Part shown: positions 6,202 through 12,476 of the stretch, one piece after another
Layout: each line of letters starts with the position of its first letter
Position numbering within the stretch: position 1 is the first letter of the stretch
From: Candidatus Staskawiczbacteria bacterium RIFOXYD1_FULL_32_13
Lineage (GTDB): Bacteria > Patescibacteriota > Minisyncoccia > Minisyncoccales > Staskawiczbacteraceae
NCBI GenBank assembly: GCA_001820485.1
Contig: MHPU01000018.1
Span: forward strand, 1-22,711
Direction: 5' to 3'
Length of the DNA stretch: 22,711 bases
The notes under the pieces: model-generated
The model's database searches: none
Told to the model about the DNA's origin: nothing
What the model saw: the letters and a program-made list of their open reading frames with translations, nothing else
Program-made: the position numbers and the translations under genes

Positions 6202-7608
6202 TTATGGTAATAATCTGTCAGAATATATAAGGTTTTTATTTGTTAAAATATATATTTGTTTATTCTGTGAATTAAAATACATTTGAAAATTTTCTATAGG
6301 GTATAATTTACCTTCAAACATAAATTTATTTGGCAAGTCAATTATGTTAATATTTTGTCTATTGTCAATTTCTGATATTTTTATTTTGTCATCAGCCTTT
6401 AAAATCAAATAATTATTATTTATCCAGAAACAATCAGAAATTTTTTCATAAAATTTGTTTAGCAGAATTTTTTGGGTAATTTGTGGTTGACCTTGTATGT
6501 ATTCGTAATTTGAGTGATTTAATAAAACTTCATTATCATTTGTAATAAAGAAAATATTTTGATTATCAGGAGATAATTTAAGTTCGTTTACGTCGGCCAA
6601 GAAAAAATCAAAAGCTTTAGTTCTGCTGTTTAGTAAAAGCAAATCTTTATTTTTTAAAATAAATATTCCAAAATTATTTACAAAAATTTTATGAGAACTA
6701 TTTTTGTCAGTTAAAATTGGAAAACTAGTAATAATTTCTGTATTTTTACCTGAAATATCGGATTTATTTAAGTTGCCATCAAAAGCTAAGTAAATTATAT
6801 TATTATTTTCAATTTTGTAGGTTAAAATTTCTTTAATAATAATTTTTGAAGCAATAGTAGGTGTTTTAATAAGGTTTAATAGATTCAAATATTCTAAGTT
6901 ATTATTTCTGATAGCAAATATTTCATTAGAATTTTGAGGGTTGAACATAACTTCTTTAAATGTATTTGAAAATGGTAATAAAATTATTTTTTGTTTTTCC
7001 AAAAATGGTTCAAAAATATAATAATTATTTTTTGTTATTAATAAAATTTTGCTTGAATCATCTGACCATTTTGCTTCCAAAATTTCCCCATTTTTAATTG
7101 GCCAAATAGTTTCATTTTTTAATTGTAGGTTAGATAAATCTAATATTGAGAGTGTGCTAATTTTATTATTTGTAATTACTGCAAATATATATTTGTCATC
7201 TATTGATGTTTTGGAATAATCGATATTACCCATTATTTTATTAAAAGATATACTATTTTTAAATAATGTTATGTTTTCTATTTTTGTCACTTCATTTTCT
7301 TTTACTATTATATTTTTGTAATAGTTAAAATATTCAGGTTTTTTTATAATTATATTGTGTAGTTCTGGAGTCAAATTTTGCACAAAAACTGAGTTTGAAA
7401 AAAAGCTTGTTTTTTTATCAATTTTTGAATCTATCGTAACTTCTGTCCCTGATGGTTCAGTTCTAATATAAATGCCACCAGTAGCAATAATACAGCCATT
7501 TTTAAAATCAATTTTATATCCTAAAGAATATAAAACTATCCATGGAGTTATGGTAAAAAATAATACAAAACAGATTAATAAAATAATAAGCCTAGTTCTT
7601 TTTGTCAT
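6202..7608 (-). CDS. Membrane-anchored PEGA-domain protein with probable beta-propeller
   Basis: A 468-residue protein. Residues 7-28 form one hydrophobic segment after a short basic start, so it is probably anchored in the membrane with the rest outside. Residues about 45-115 fit the PEGA domain (GGIYIRTEPSGTEVTIDS, then repeated KKPEYF and KNIIV elements). The remainder shows repeated short strands with motifs such as WSDDSSKILLITKN and LSPDNQNIFFITND, typical of a WD40/TolB-like propeller. PEGA domains are thought to bind the cell surface or peptidoglycan; the function here is unknown. The start lies inside the upstream gene (17-base overlap), so the two are probably translated as a pair. 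Confidence 0.8.
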   Translation of the reverse strand: MTKRTRLIILLICFVLFFTITPWIVLYSLGYKIDFKNGCIIATGGIYIRTEPSGTEVTIDSKIDKKTSFFSNSVFVQNLTPELHNIIIKKPEYFNYYKNIIVKENEVTKIENITLFKNSISFNKIMGNIDYSKTSIDDKYIFAVITNNKISTLSILDLSNLQLKNETIWPIKNGEILEAKWSDDSSKILLITKNNYYIFEPFLEKQKIILLPFSNTFKEVMFNPQNSNEIFAIRNNNLEYLNLLNLIKTPTIASKIIIKEILTYKIENNNIIYLAFDGNLNKSDISGKNTEIITSFPILTDKNSSHKIFVNNFGIFILKNKDLLLLNSRTKAFDFFLADVNELKLSPDNQNIFFITNDNEVLLNHSNYEYIQGQPQITQKILLNKFYEKISDCFWINNNYLILKADDKIKISEIDNRQNINIIDLPNKFMFEGKLYPIENFQMYFNSQNKQIYILTNKNLIYSDRLLP

Positions 7609-8302
7609 AATTAAATTTATTGTTTAACAATTTAATTAAATATTCTTTAAATTTTAATTGTTCTTTAATGCTGTTAAAAGTTTCTAAAGCAATAATTTTA
7701 CCAAAAACAAAATTTGGCAAAGTTTTTAAATAATCAAAATCTTTTAAACTATAAATTGTATGCATGTCTTTTTGGGTATCTGGGTTATAACCGTTTAAGT
7801 GATTACAATCAAAATATTTTATTATTTTTTTTCTGTTGTAAACAAAATTAAAATCTTTATTTAATCTTTCCATCCCAGCTTTAAAATGAGCTAAATCAAT
7901 ACAAAAACCATCAATGTTTTTAACTTTAACTTTTCCAGATACAAAATTGTCATAATTCATTTCTAAAGTAATGTTTTTATAAAATCCTTTCCATTTTAAA
8001 ATATCATTATGCTGAAAATTTATTTCGTGGATTGTAAAATATTTGGTTTTAAAATTTTTCTTTAAAAATATCAGCTCTTCTTTATCCATGTCATGTCGCA
8101 AGTGAACTAGGGGAATACTTTTTATGCAGGAGTTTAAAAGAGCGTGATAAATTTTTTGTTTTTCTTCTTTATTATATAACTCTAAAAATAAAGCAACCTC
8201 TTTTATTTTGAGTTTGTTTATTTCATTTAATTTATTTTGCCAATCTTTTTCCTCTTTGCCAGTTATAGAAACTAAGATTCTTTTATTAAAATCAATTTTC
8301 AT
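7592..8302 (-). CDS. Xylose-isomerase-like TIM-barrel protein
   Basis: A 236-residue protein whose pattern of conserved acidic and histidine residues on strand ends fits the sugar-phosphate isomerase/AP-endonuclease 2 barrel: H67, H70, H92-E93, E114, D136-x2-H139, H168, H181 and E207. Enzymes of this fold bind divalent metals and act on sugars, sugar phosphates or abasic DNA. The substrate is not evident. No signal peptide or membrane segment is seen. It overlaps the start of the PEGA-domain gene by 17 bases. The ATG at 8302 has no Shine-Dalgarno. The metal-site assignment is by pattern only. Confidence 0.65.
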   Translation of the reverse strand: MKIDFNKRILVSITGKEEKDWQNKLNEINKLKIKEVALFLELYNKEEKQKIYHALLNSCIKSIPLVHLRHDMDKEELIFLKKNFKTKYFTIHEINFQHNDILKWKGFYKNITLEMNYDNFVSGKVKVKNIDGFCIDLAHFKAGMERLNKDFNFVYNRKKIIKYFDCNHLNGYNPDTQKDMHTIYSLKDFDYLKTLPNFVFGKIIALETFNSIKEQLKFKEYLIKLLNNKFNYDKKN

Positions 8303-8325
8303 AATTTATTTGTGGTTGGTTTTTT

Positions 8326-8347
8326 GTCATTCCCGCGAAAGCGGGAA
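8326..8347. repeat. Partial GTCATTCCCGCG palindromic repeat
   Basis: GTCAT followed by a perfect TTCCCGC-GAAA-GCGGGAA hairpin (8330-8347). It equals the first arm of the full 76-base elements at 11671-11746 and 13376-13451, but the second arm is missing, so it looks like a half copy. Confidence 0.7.
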
Positions 8348-8383
8348 GGCCAGTTATTACTAAACATTACCACAAAAAAACAA

Positions 8384-8418
8384 AAAAATAAACCATTCCA
8401 CTATTCGGGCGAATGGTG
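8384..8418. repeat. ATAAACCATTCCA hairpin, copy 1
   Basis: The arm CCATTCCACTATTCG pairs with CGAATGGTGGAATAG with wobble pairs and one mismatch. The ends ATAAACCATTCCA and TGGAATAGCT recur around a different loop at 11786-11818, which suggests one repeat family. It lies about 40 bases right of the GTCAT repeat, as in the second copy. Confidence 0.55.
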
Positions 8419-8468
8419 GAATAGCTATTATAAGAATTTTAGAATAAAACATAAGTACTTTATAAGTA

Positions 8469-8500
8469 CCTTGTTAGTACGATCGTACCGACAAGGTTTT
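8469..8500 (+). terminator. Strong palindrome with T run (orphan terminator-like)
   Basis: CCTTGT-TA-GTACGATCGTAC-CG-ACAAGG at 8469-8496 is an almost perfect 28-base palindrome followed by TTTTT. On the + strand it has terminator shape, but no + strand gene lies upstream. The core TACGATCGTA recurs at 8547-8556, so a protein-binding site is also possible. Nothing coding was found in 8303-8651. Confidence 0.45.
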
Positions 8501-8590
8501 TAGATTTATAATAGCAATATAGTAAAGAATTATAGGTACATAATATTACGATCGTATTTTGATGTGACTAAAATAAATAAATTTAAGTTG

Positions 8591-8626
8591 CAAAAAAAGA
8601 AGCCCCTCGCTTCGAAAAACGAGGGA
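8591..8626 (-). terminator. Terminator of the GC-rich Nudix gene
   Basis: Read on the minus strand, CCCTCG (8620-8625) pairs with CGAGGGG (8603-8609) around a T-rich loop, followed by CTTCTTTTTTT. It is GC-rich and lies directly after the gene. Confidence 0.85.
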
Positions 8627-8651
8627 CCTGTGCGTGAACGCTTGGTTTTGC

Positions 8652-9212
8652 TCACCAGTTTGACTGGATTTCGGTGAGCATTTTCTCGGCTTGCACTGCG
8701 TAGTCGCCTCTTATGCCACGCATAAGGATGACTAGTGCCATACAGTGCATTCGTTTACCGTATCCGGAGAGAAGCCCTCGAGCTTCGATTCCTTGGTCTT
8801 TTTTCGGGGCGATGAAATCCTTGGCTTGTTGGTCGAGCTCTTCCGGATTGACCCAGATAAAGTCGCCGTTAGGCACAATCGCATTGTCAACGAAGATTGC
8901 TGTGACCAACGCAAGGTCGTAGCCGTTCGGGCCTTTGAACGGTGCGGGGTAAAAGTCGGGCATCGGGTCGATCCTGACGTCGATACCGAGTTCTTCCTTC
9001 ACTTCGCGCGTCAATTCTTGTGAGAGGTACGCATAGGAAATCTTTTCAGCTTCCTGCACGCCACCGCCGGGGAGCTCCCAATTTCCCGTGAACGATTTGT
9101 CGGGCAGAATTGAGCCCTCCTCGGTTCTTCGCCGTAGCAGAAGCTTTCCGCTGGTTTTGTTGATAATACCAGCAAACACACCGATGTTAAATTTTGCCTT
9201 AGGCACGCTCAT
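8652..9212 (-). CDS. Nudix hydrolase with extended Nudix box, GC-rich gene
   Basis: A 186-residue protein from the ATG at 9212. A TTG at 9221 is also in frame, but it overlaps the GGAGG Shine-Dalgarno and is less likely. The Nudix domain contains WELPGGGVQEAE, then REVKEELGID. The catalytic helix motif REUXEEXGU is intact, but 12 residues instead of 7 separate the GX5E part from RE, an insertion of about five. The N-terminal strand (FNIGVFAGIINKTSGKLLL) is typical of the fold. Such enzymes cleave nucleoside diphosphate derivatives; the substrate is unknown. The gene is GC-rich and monocistronic, with its own promoter, ribosome-binding site and terminator, unlike the neighbours. It is divergent from murA. 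Confidence 0.88.
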   Translation of the reverse strand: MSVPKAKFNIGVFAGIINKTSGKLLLRRRTEEGSILPDKSFTGNWELPGGGVQEAEKISYAYLSQELTREVKEELGIDVRIDPMPDFYPAPFKGPNGYDLALVTAIFVDNAIVPNGDFIWVNPEELDQQAKDFIAPKKDQGIEARGLLSGYGKRMHCMALVILMRGIRGDYAVQAEKMLTEIQSNW

Positions 9213-9239
9213 ATCCTCCAATGAGTTGTCAAGTAACTA

Positions 9240-9256
9240 TTCCGAACGATTCGGAA
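9240..9256. promoter_or_regulatory. Perfect inverted repeat TTCCGAA-N3-TTCGGAA
   Basis: A 17-base perfect palindrome lying between the minus-strand -10 box and the Shine-Dalgarno of the GC-rich Nudix gene. Its position is that of an operator or a small leader hairpin. A related TCCGA/TCGGA pair occurs before the zinc-ribbon gene at 4974-4989. Confidence 0.5.
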
Positions 9257-9266
9257 CTACATGTAA

Positions 9267-9295
9267 AGTTTAGCACAAGGCATTGACTTTGTCAA
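9267..9295 (-). promoter_or_regulatory. Promoter of the GC-rich Nudix gene
   Basis: On the minus strand: TTGACA (9290-9295), a 17-base spacer ending in TGC, then TAAACT (9267-9272), a consensus -35 with an extended -10. It lies back to back with the murA promoter, four bases between the -35 boxes. Confidence 0.65.
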
Positions 9296-9299
9296 GGTT

Positions 9300-9328
9300 T
9301 TGACATATACTGTATTATAAGATAATAT
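9300..9328 (+). promoter_or_regulatory. Promoter of murA-mreB
   Basis: TTGACA at 9300-9305, a 17-base spacer and TAATAT at 9323-9328. Transcription would start near 9335, giving a leader of about 17 bases without a Shine-Dalgarno. The -35 box and the minus-strand -35 box form an inverted repeat TGTCAA-GGTT-TTGACA. Confidence 0.65.
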
Positions 9329-9351
9329 TAGTTTGAATTTACAATAAAAAT

Positions 9352-10617
9352 ATGGAAAAATTTGTTATTAATGGTGGAAAAAAATTAATAGGAGAAATTG
9401 AAGTGAGGGGTTCAAAAAATGCTGCTTTGCCAATTTTGTGTGCTACAATTTTGACCAAAGAGCCTTGCATAATTTCTAATGTGCCATTGATTGAAGATGT
9501 TTTGAAATTAATTGATGTTTTGAAGTTAATGGGAGCTGAAATTGAATGGTTAAATGAAAGAAAAATAAAAATAACTTGCAGGGATATAAACCCAGATAAA
9601 ATTCCTCAACATTCCATAAGTAAATTTAGAGGAGCAGTTTTGCTCTGGGGTGCATTACTTGGCAGAAAAGATAGTTTTAAAACAGCAACGCCCGGAGGAT
9701 GTGTAATTGGGGCTAGACCCCTAGATACTCATATTGATGCATTTAGGCAAATGGGGGTTGATGTAAAAGAAAAAAGTAAATTTAATTATTTTAAAAAATT
9801 TAATATAATAGATAAAAATATTTTTGTAACTTTAGATGAATTTTCGGTGACAGGAACAGAAAATGTTTTACTTTTTGCAAGTTTAATTCCACAAAAAGTT
9901 ATTTTAAGAATTGCTGACCAAGATTATCAGGTTCAAGAGTTGACAAAGGTTTTAAAAAAAATGGGAGCTAAAATAAAAATGGGTTTTCATGAGTTTGAAA
10001 TTGAAGGCTCAAAAAAACTTAAAGGGTTTACGCATGAACTTGTCGCAGACCCTATTGAAGCTGGCACATTTATTATTGCAACATTGGCTACTAAAGGTGA
10101 GGTTTTGATAAAAAATGTTGCTACAGAATATCTTACTCTTTTCTTAAAAAAATTAAAAGATTTTGGTGCGAATTTTGAATTTCCTGATAAGGGCTCTGTT
10201 AAAGTTTTGCCATCTCCAAAACTTTGTATAACTAAAATTCAAAGCTTGCCATATCCTGGGATTCATACTGATTTACAAAGTCCTTTTGGAGTTTTAGCAA
10301 CACAAACAAAAGGATCTACTATGATACACGACCCTCTATATGAAGGAAGATTAAAATATTTAGAAGAATTAAATAAAATGGGAGCTGATATAATTTTTTG
10401 CGACCCACACAGAGCTATTGTAAATGGACCTGTTGCCTTGCGAGGCATTGAAGTGCCAAGTTTAGATTTAAGATCTGGAGCTTCATTAATTATTGCAGGT
10501 CTTGTGGCACAAGGAACCACAACAATAAATAATGCATATCAAGTTGATAGGGGGTATGAAAGAATTGAAGAAAGATTACAAAAACTTGGAGCAGATATTA
10601 AAAGAATAACTTCATAA
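9352..10617 (+). CDS. murA: UDP-N-acetylglucosamine 1-carboxyvinyltransferase
   Basis: A 421-residue protein of normal MurA length. MurA transfers enolpyruvate from PEP to UDP-GlcNAc, the first committed step of peptidoglycan synthesis. K22 in GSKNAALP and the active-site loop TPGGCVIGARPLDTH with catalytic C117 are present. C117 is the residue alkylated by fosfomycin, so the sensitive form is expected. The C-terminal block VDRGYERIEERLQKLGAD is also typical. mreB starts four bases after its stop, so cell-wall precursor synthesis and cell-shape control share a transcript. A good promoter lies upstream. Confidence 0.97.
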   Translation: MEKFVINGGKKLIGEIEVRGSKNAALPILCATILTKEPCIISNVPLIEDVLKLIDVLKLMGAEIEWLNERKIKITCRDINPDKIPQHSISKFRGAVLLWGALLGRKDSFKTATPGGCVIGARPLDTHIDAFRQMGVDVKEKSKFNYFKKFNIIDKNIFVTLDEFSVTGTENVLLFASLIPQKVILRIADQDYQVQELTKVLKKMGAKIKMGFHEFEIEGSKKLKGFTHELVADPIEAGTFIIATLATKGEVLIKNVATEYLTLFLKKLKDFGANFEFPDKGSVKVLPSPKLCITKIQSLPYPGIHTDLQSPFGVLATQTKGSTMIHDPLYEGRLKYLEELNKMGADIIFCDPHRAIVNGPVALRGIEVPSLDLRSGASLIIAGLVAQGTTTINNAYQVDRGYERIEERLQKLGADIKRITS

Positions 10618-10621
10618 AAAT

Positions 10622-11629
10622 ATGTTTAATAATAAAATTGCTATAGATTTGGGAACTTGTAATTCTATTGTGTATGTTAAGGGTAAAGGAATAGTTTTAT
10701 ATGAGCCATCAGTGGTGGCTGTTTCTTTAAGTGAGAATAAAATTTTGGCAGTAGGCGAGCAAGCTAAAGAAATGATAGGTAGAACTCCTTCGGACATTAA
10801 AGTTTACAGACCTCTTAAAGATGGTGTTATTGCAGATTATAGAGTTACTCAGGCGATGATTAGACACTTTATAATTAAAACTACAAGTAATTTTAAAATT
10901 TTCAAACCTGAGCTTGTAATTTCAGTTCCAGCAGGAATTACTAGCACTGAAAGAAGAGCTGTAATTGAAGCAGCTTTAGCAGCTGGTGCAAAACAAGCTT
11001 ATGTTGCTAAAGAGCCTATTTTAGCTGCTATTGGGGCCGGAGTGCCTATTAATTCATGTTCGGGTCATATGATAGTAAATATTGGTGGAGGCACTTCTGA
11101 AGTGGCTGTAATCTCTTTGGGAGGTATTGTTGCATGTCATTCAGCCAGAGTAGCTGGGGATAAAATTGATATAGCAATTACAGAATATATAAGAAAAAAA
11201 TATAATTTAGCTATTGGCACACAATCAGCAGAAGAAATAAAAATAAAAATAGGCACAGCTTTGCCTCAAAAAGATCCTAAATATTTAGAAATTCAAGGTA
11301 GAGATTTAATTTTGGGATTGCCAAGAAATATTAAAATTTCAAGTAATGAAATATGTGAAGGAATTTCAGATGTTTTAGCTGAAATAGTACAAGCAGTGAA
11401 ACAAGTTTTAGCAGAAACACCTCCGGAATTGTCAGCGGATATTATGAATAAAGGTATTATTGTTTCTGGTGGAGGGGCCTTATTAGCTAAGATTAATGAG
11501 CTTATTGCTCAAAGTACTGGCGTACCCTGTTTTATTGCAGAAGAGCCATTATTGTGCGTTGTAAAGGGCACAGGAATAGTATTGGAGCACTTAGAAGAAT
11601 ATAAGAAAGTTGTAATGTCCAAAAAGTAA
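10622..11629 (+). CDS. mreB: Rod-shape-determining actin homologue MreB
   Basis: A 335-residue protein of the actin/Hsp70 ATPase fold. Phosphate-1 motif IDLGTCNSIVYVKGKGIVL starts near residue 8; phosphate-2 motif is MIVNIGGGTSEVAVISLGG near 148-166; the adenosine motif is GIIVSGGGALLAKINEL near 280-296. MreB polymerises beneath the membrane and directs cell-wall synthesis complexes. Length is standard. It follows murA after four bases, and its 3' side carries nested palindromic repeats ending in a T run that may end the transcript. mreC and mreD are not next to it. Confidence 0.95.
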   Translation: MFNNKIAIDLGTCNSIVYVKGKGIVLYEPSVVAVSLSENKILAVGEQAKEMIGRTPSDIKVYRPLKDGVIADYRVTQAMIRHFIIKTTSNFKIFKPELVISVPAGITSTERRAVIEAALAAGAKQAYVAKEPILAAIGAGVPINSCSGHMIVNIGGGTSEVAVISLGGIVACHSARVAGDKIDIAITEYIRKKYNLAIGTQSAEEIKIKIGTALPQKDPKYLEIQGRDLILGLPRNIKISSNEICEGISDVLAEIVQAVKQVLAETPPELSADIMNKGIIVSGGGALLAKINELIAQSTGVPCFIAEEPLLCVVKGTGIVLEHLEEYKKVVMSKK

Positions 11630-11641
11630 TTTTCACTTGTT

Positions 11642-11769
11642 GTTGCGAGCGAAGCGAAGCAATCTCAGCCGTGTCATCCCCATGAAAGTGGGGATCCAGA
11701 GTGCGTGTACTAAACTCTGGATTCCCAATTAAATTGGGAATGACAACGACGACGAGATTGCTTTTTGCT
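11642..11769. repeat. Compound nested palindromic element after mreB
   Basis: An outer pair AAGCAATCTC (11657-11666) and GAGATTGCTT (11754-11763) encloses the 76-base GTCAT element. The left end reads GCGAGCGAAGCGAAGCAATC, a motif known from dispersed repeats in many bacterial genomes. The outer stem ends in CTTTTT, so the whole may act as the mreB terminator. Confidence 0.7.
11671..11746. repeat. 76-base GTCAT cloverleaf-like repeat, copy A
   Basis: GTGTCAT at the left end pairs with ATGACAAC at the right. Inside are the hairpin CCCCATGAAAGTGGGG, the arm ATCCAGAGT/ACTCTGGAT and the hairpin CCCAATTAAATTGGG. Copy B at 13376-13451 has the same length and layout with compensating differences. 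Confidence 0.75.
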
Positions 11770-11785
11770 TGTATGTTCACAGCAT

Positions 11786-11818
11786 ATAAACGCCATTCCA
11801 ATTTTTCTTGGAATAGCT
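11786..11818. repeat. ATAAACGCCATTCCA hairpin, copy 2
   Basis: ATTCCAA (11795-11801) and TTGGAAT (11808-11814) form a perfect stem with a six-base loop. The flanks ATAAACGCC and AGCT match those of copy 1 at 8384-8418, while the loop differs. Confidence 0.55.
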
Positions 11819-11913
11819 TACCTTTACTAAAGGTACAAAAAAAGATAGAATAAAGCCAGTAAATTAAAATTAAATTTTCAATTGATTGGCTATTTAGCCA
11901 AAAAATTTCTCAA

Positions 11914-11944
11914 ATAAAAAAAGCCCGCTAGCAACGCTAACGGG
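11914..11944 (-). terminator. Terminator of the GC-rich 111-residue protein gene
   Basis: On the minus strand, CCCGTTAGC (11936-11944) pairs with GCTAGCGGG (11924-11932) with one mismatch and a three-base loop, then CTTTTTTT. The rest of 11630-11975 holds only the repeats listed above. Confidence 0.88.
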
Positions 11945-11975
11945 ACTTGCGAAACAGTGTGCGTATCTATTCACA

Positions 11976-12311
11976 CTATTCCGCCTCGGGCTCGGCCGGC
12001 GTGACGTGGTGATCGTCCATGATTTCTTGGCGATTTTCGCGCCAGTAAGTCAGGTCGGTCGCGATTTGCGTTTTGTCGTCGCCGTCGGGCATCGCTTCGA
12101 CAATGCACTCGATTGCGACTTCAAGACAGTCAGGGTCGATGTCTTGGAAGCCTACGGCGATAATGCGACCAAAGCCGTATTTCTTCCTTGCCCTTGTCCC
12201 AGTGACCATCTTGATAAACGGGGGAGAGATGTCGTGTTTTACAGCATCGACCCCATGTTCGGCAATCGCGGACTTTACGATTTGGCGGGTTTCTTCAGAA
12301 CGCTTCGTCAT
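11976..12311 (-). CDS. Unknown 111-residue protein, GC-rich gene
   Basis: I do not recognise this protein. It is soluble, has no signal peptide or membrane segment, and has a basic first third, a mixed middle (RIIAVGFQDIDPDCLEVAIE) and an acidic tail ending in Glu/Pro-rich residues. Two cysteines are present but no metal motif. The start is well supported: GTAAGGAG lies at 12318-12325, six bases upstream of the ATG, and a perfect-consensus promoter lies upstream of that. The gene is GC-rich, isolated, convergent with mreB and divergent from holB. A terminator follows. Overlapping + strand ORFs at 12006-12383 and 12073-12345 lack such signals and are taken as shadows. Confidence 0.75.
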   Translation of the reverse strand: MTKRSEETRQIVKSAIAEHGVDAVKHDISPPFIKMVTGTRARKKYGFGRIIAVGFQDIDPDCLEVAIECIVEAMPDGDDKTQIATDLTYWRENRQEIMDDHHVTPAEPEAE

Positions 12312-12341
12312 GGCAGACTCCTTACAGAACCGAACAACACA

Positions 12342-12383
12342 TTGACACAGGTAATTGACTATATTTTAATTATAGCATATTAA
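12342..12383 (+). promoter_or_regulatory. Possible overlapping promoters for holB
   Basis: Two candidates on the + strand: TTGACA 12342-12347 with TTTAAT 12365-12370, and TTGACT 12355-12360 with TATTAA 12378-12383, each with a 17-base spacer. Both overlap the minus-strand promoter, so the two directions might compete. Confidence 0.35.
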
Positions 12384-12397
12384 AGATACATTGTCAA
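12369..12397 (-). promoter_or_regulatory. Perfect-consensus promoter of the GC-rich 111-residue gene
   Basis: On the minus strand: TTGACA (12392-12397), exactly 17 bases, then TATAAT (12369-12374), preceded by TGC as an extended -10. Both hexamers match the sigma70 consensus in full. A leader of about 50 bases follows before the ATG. Confidence 0.8.
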
Positions 12398-12449
12398 TAG
12401 GTTTAGGCAAAAAAATTGAGAAATTGGTAAATTTAGAAATCGATTGAAA

Positions 12450-12476
12450 ATTGGAAATTAAAAATTGGAAATTAAA
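12450..12476 (+). repeat. Tandem duplication around the holB start codon
   Basis: ATTGGAAATTAAA occurs at 12450-12462 and again at 12464-12476. The TTG of the second unit is the holB start. The TTG of the first unit would open only a nine-codon frame ending at a TAG inside holB. Confidence 0.6.

Noticed and set aside
8312..8503. 63-residue plus-strand ORF
   Set aside because: It runs through a palindromic repeat and two hairpins, has no ribosome-binding site and no protein-like conservation.
9219..9221. TTG start for the GC-rich Nudix gene
   Set aside because: It overlaps the GGAGG site; the ATG at 9212 just downstream is the better start, although the spacing of two bases is short.
8713..9273. 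Plus-strand ORFs opposite the GC-rich Nudix gene
   Set aside because: The minus-strand frame encodes an evident Nudix domain with its own signals, so the opposite ORFs are shadows.
11532..11801. 89-residue minus-strand ORF at the mreB end
   Set aside because: It is made mostly of the nested palindromic repeats and the mreB antisense strand.
12006..12383. Plus-strand ORFs opposite the GC-rich 111-residue gene
   Set aside because: They lack a ribosome-binding site and promoter in their direction and run into AT-rich promoter DNA. The minus-strand gene has perfect expression signals.
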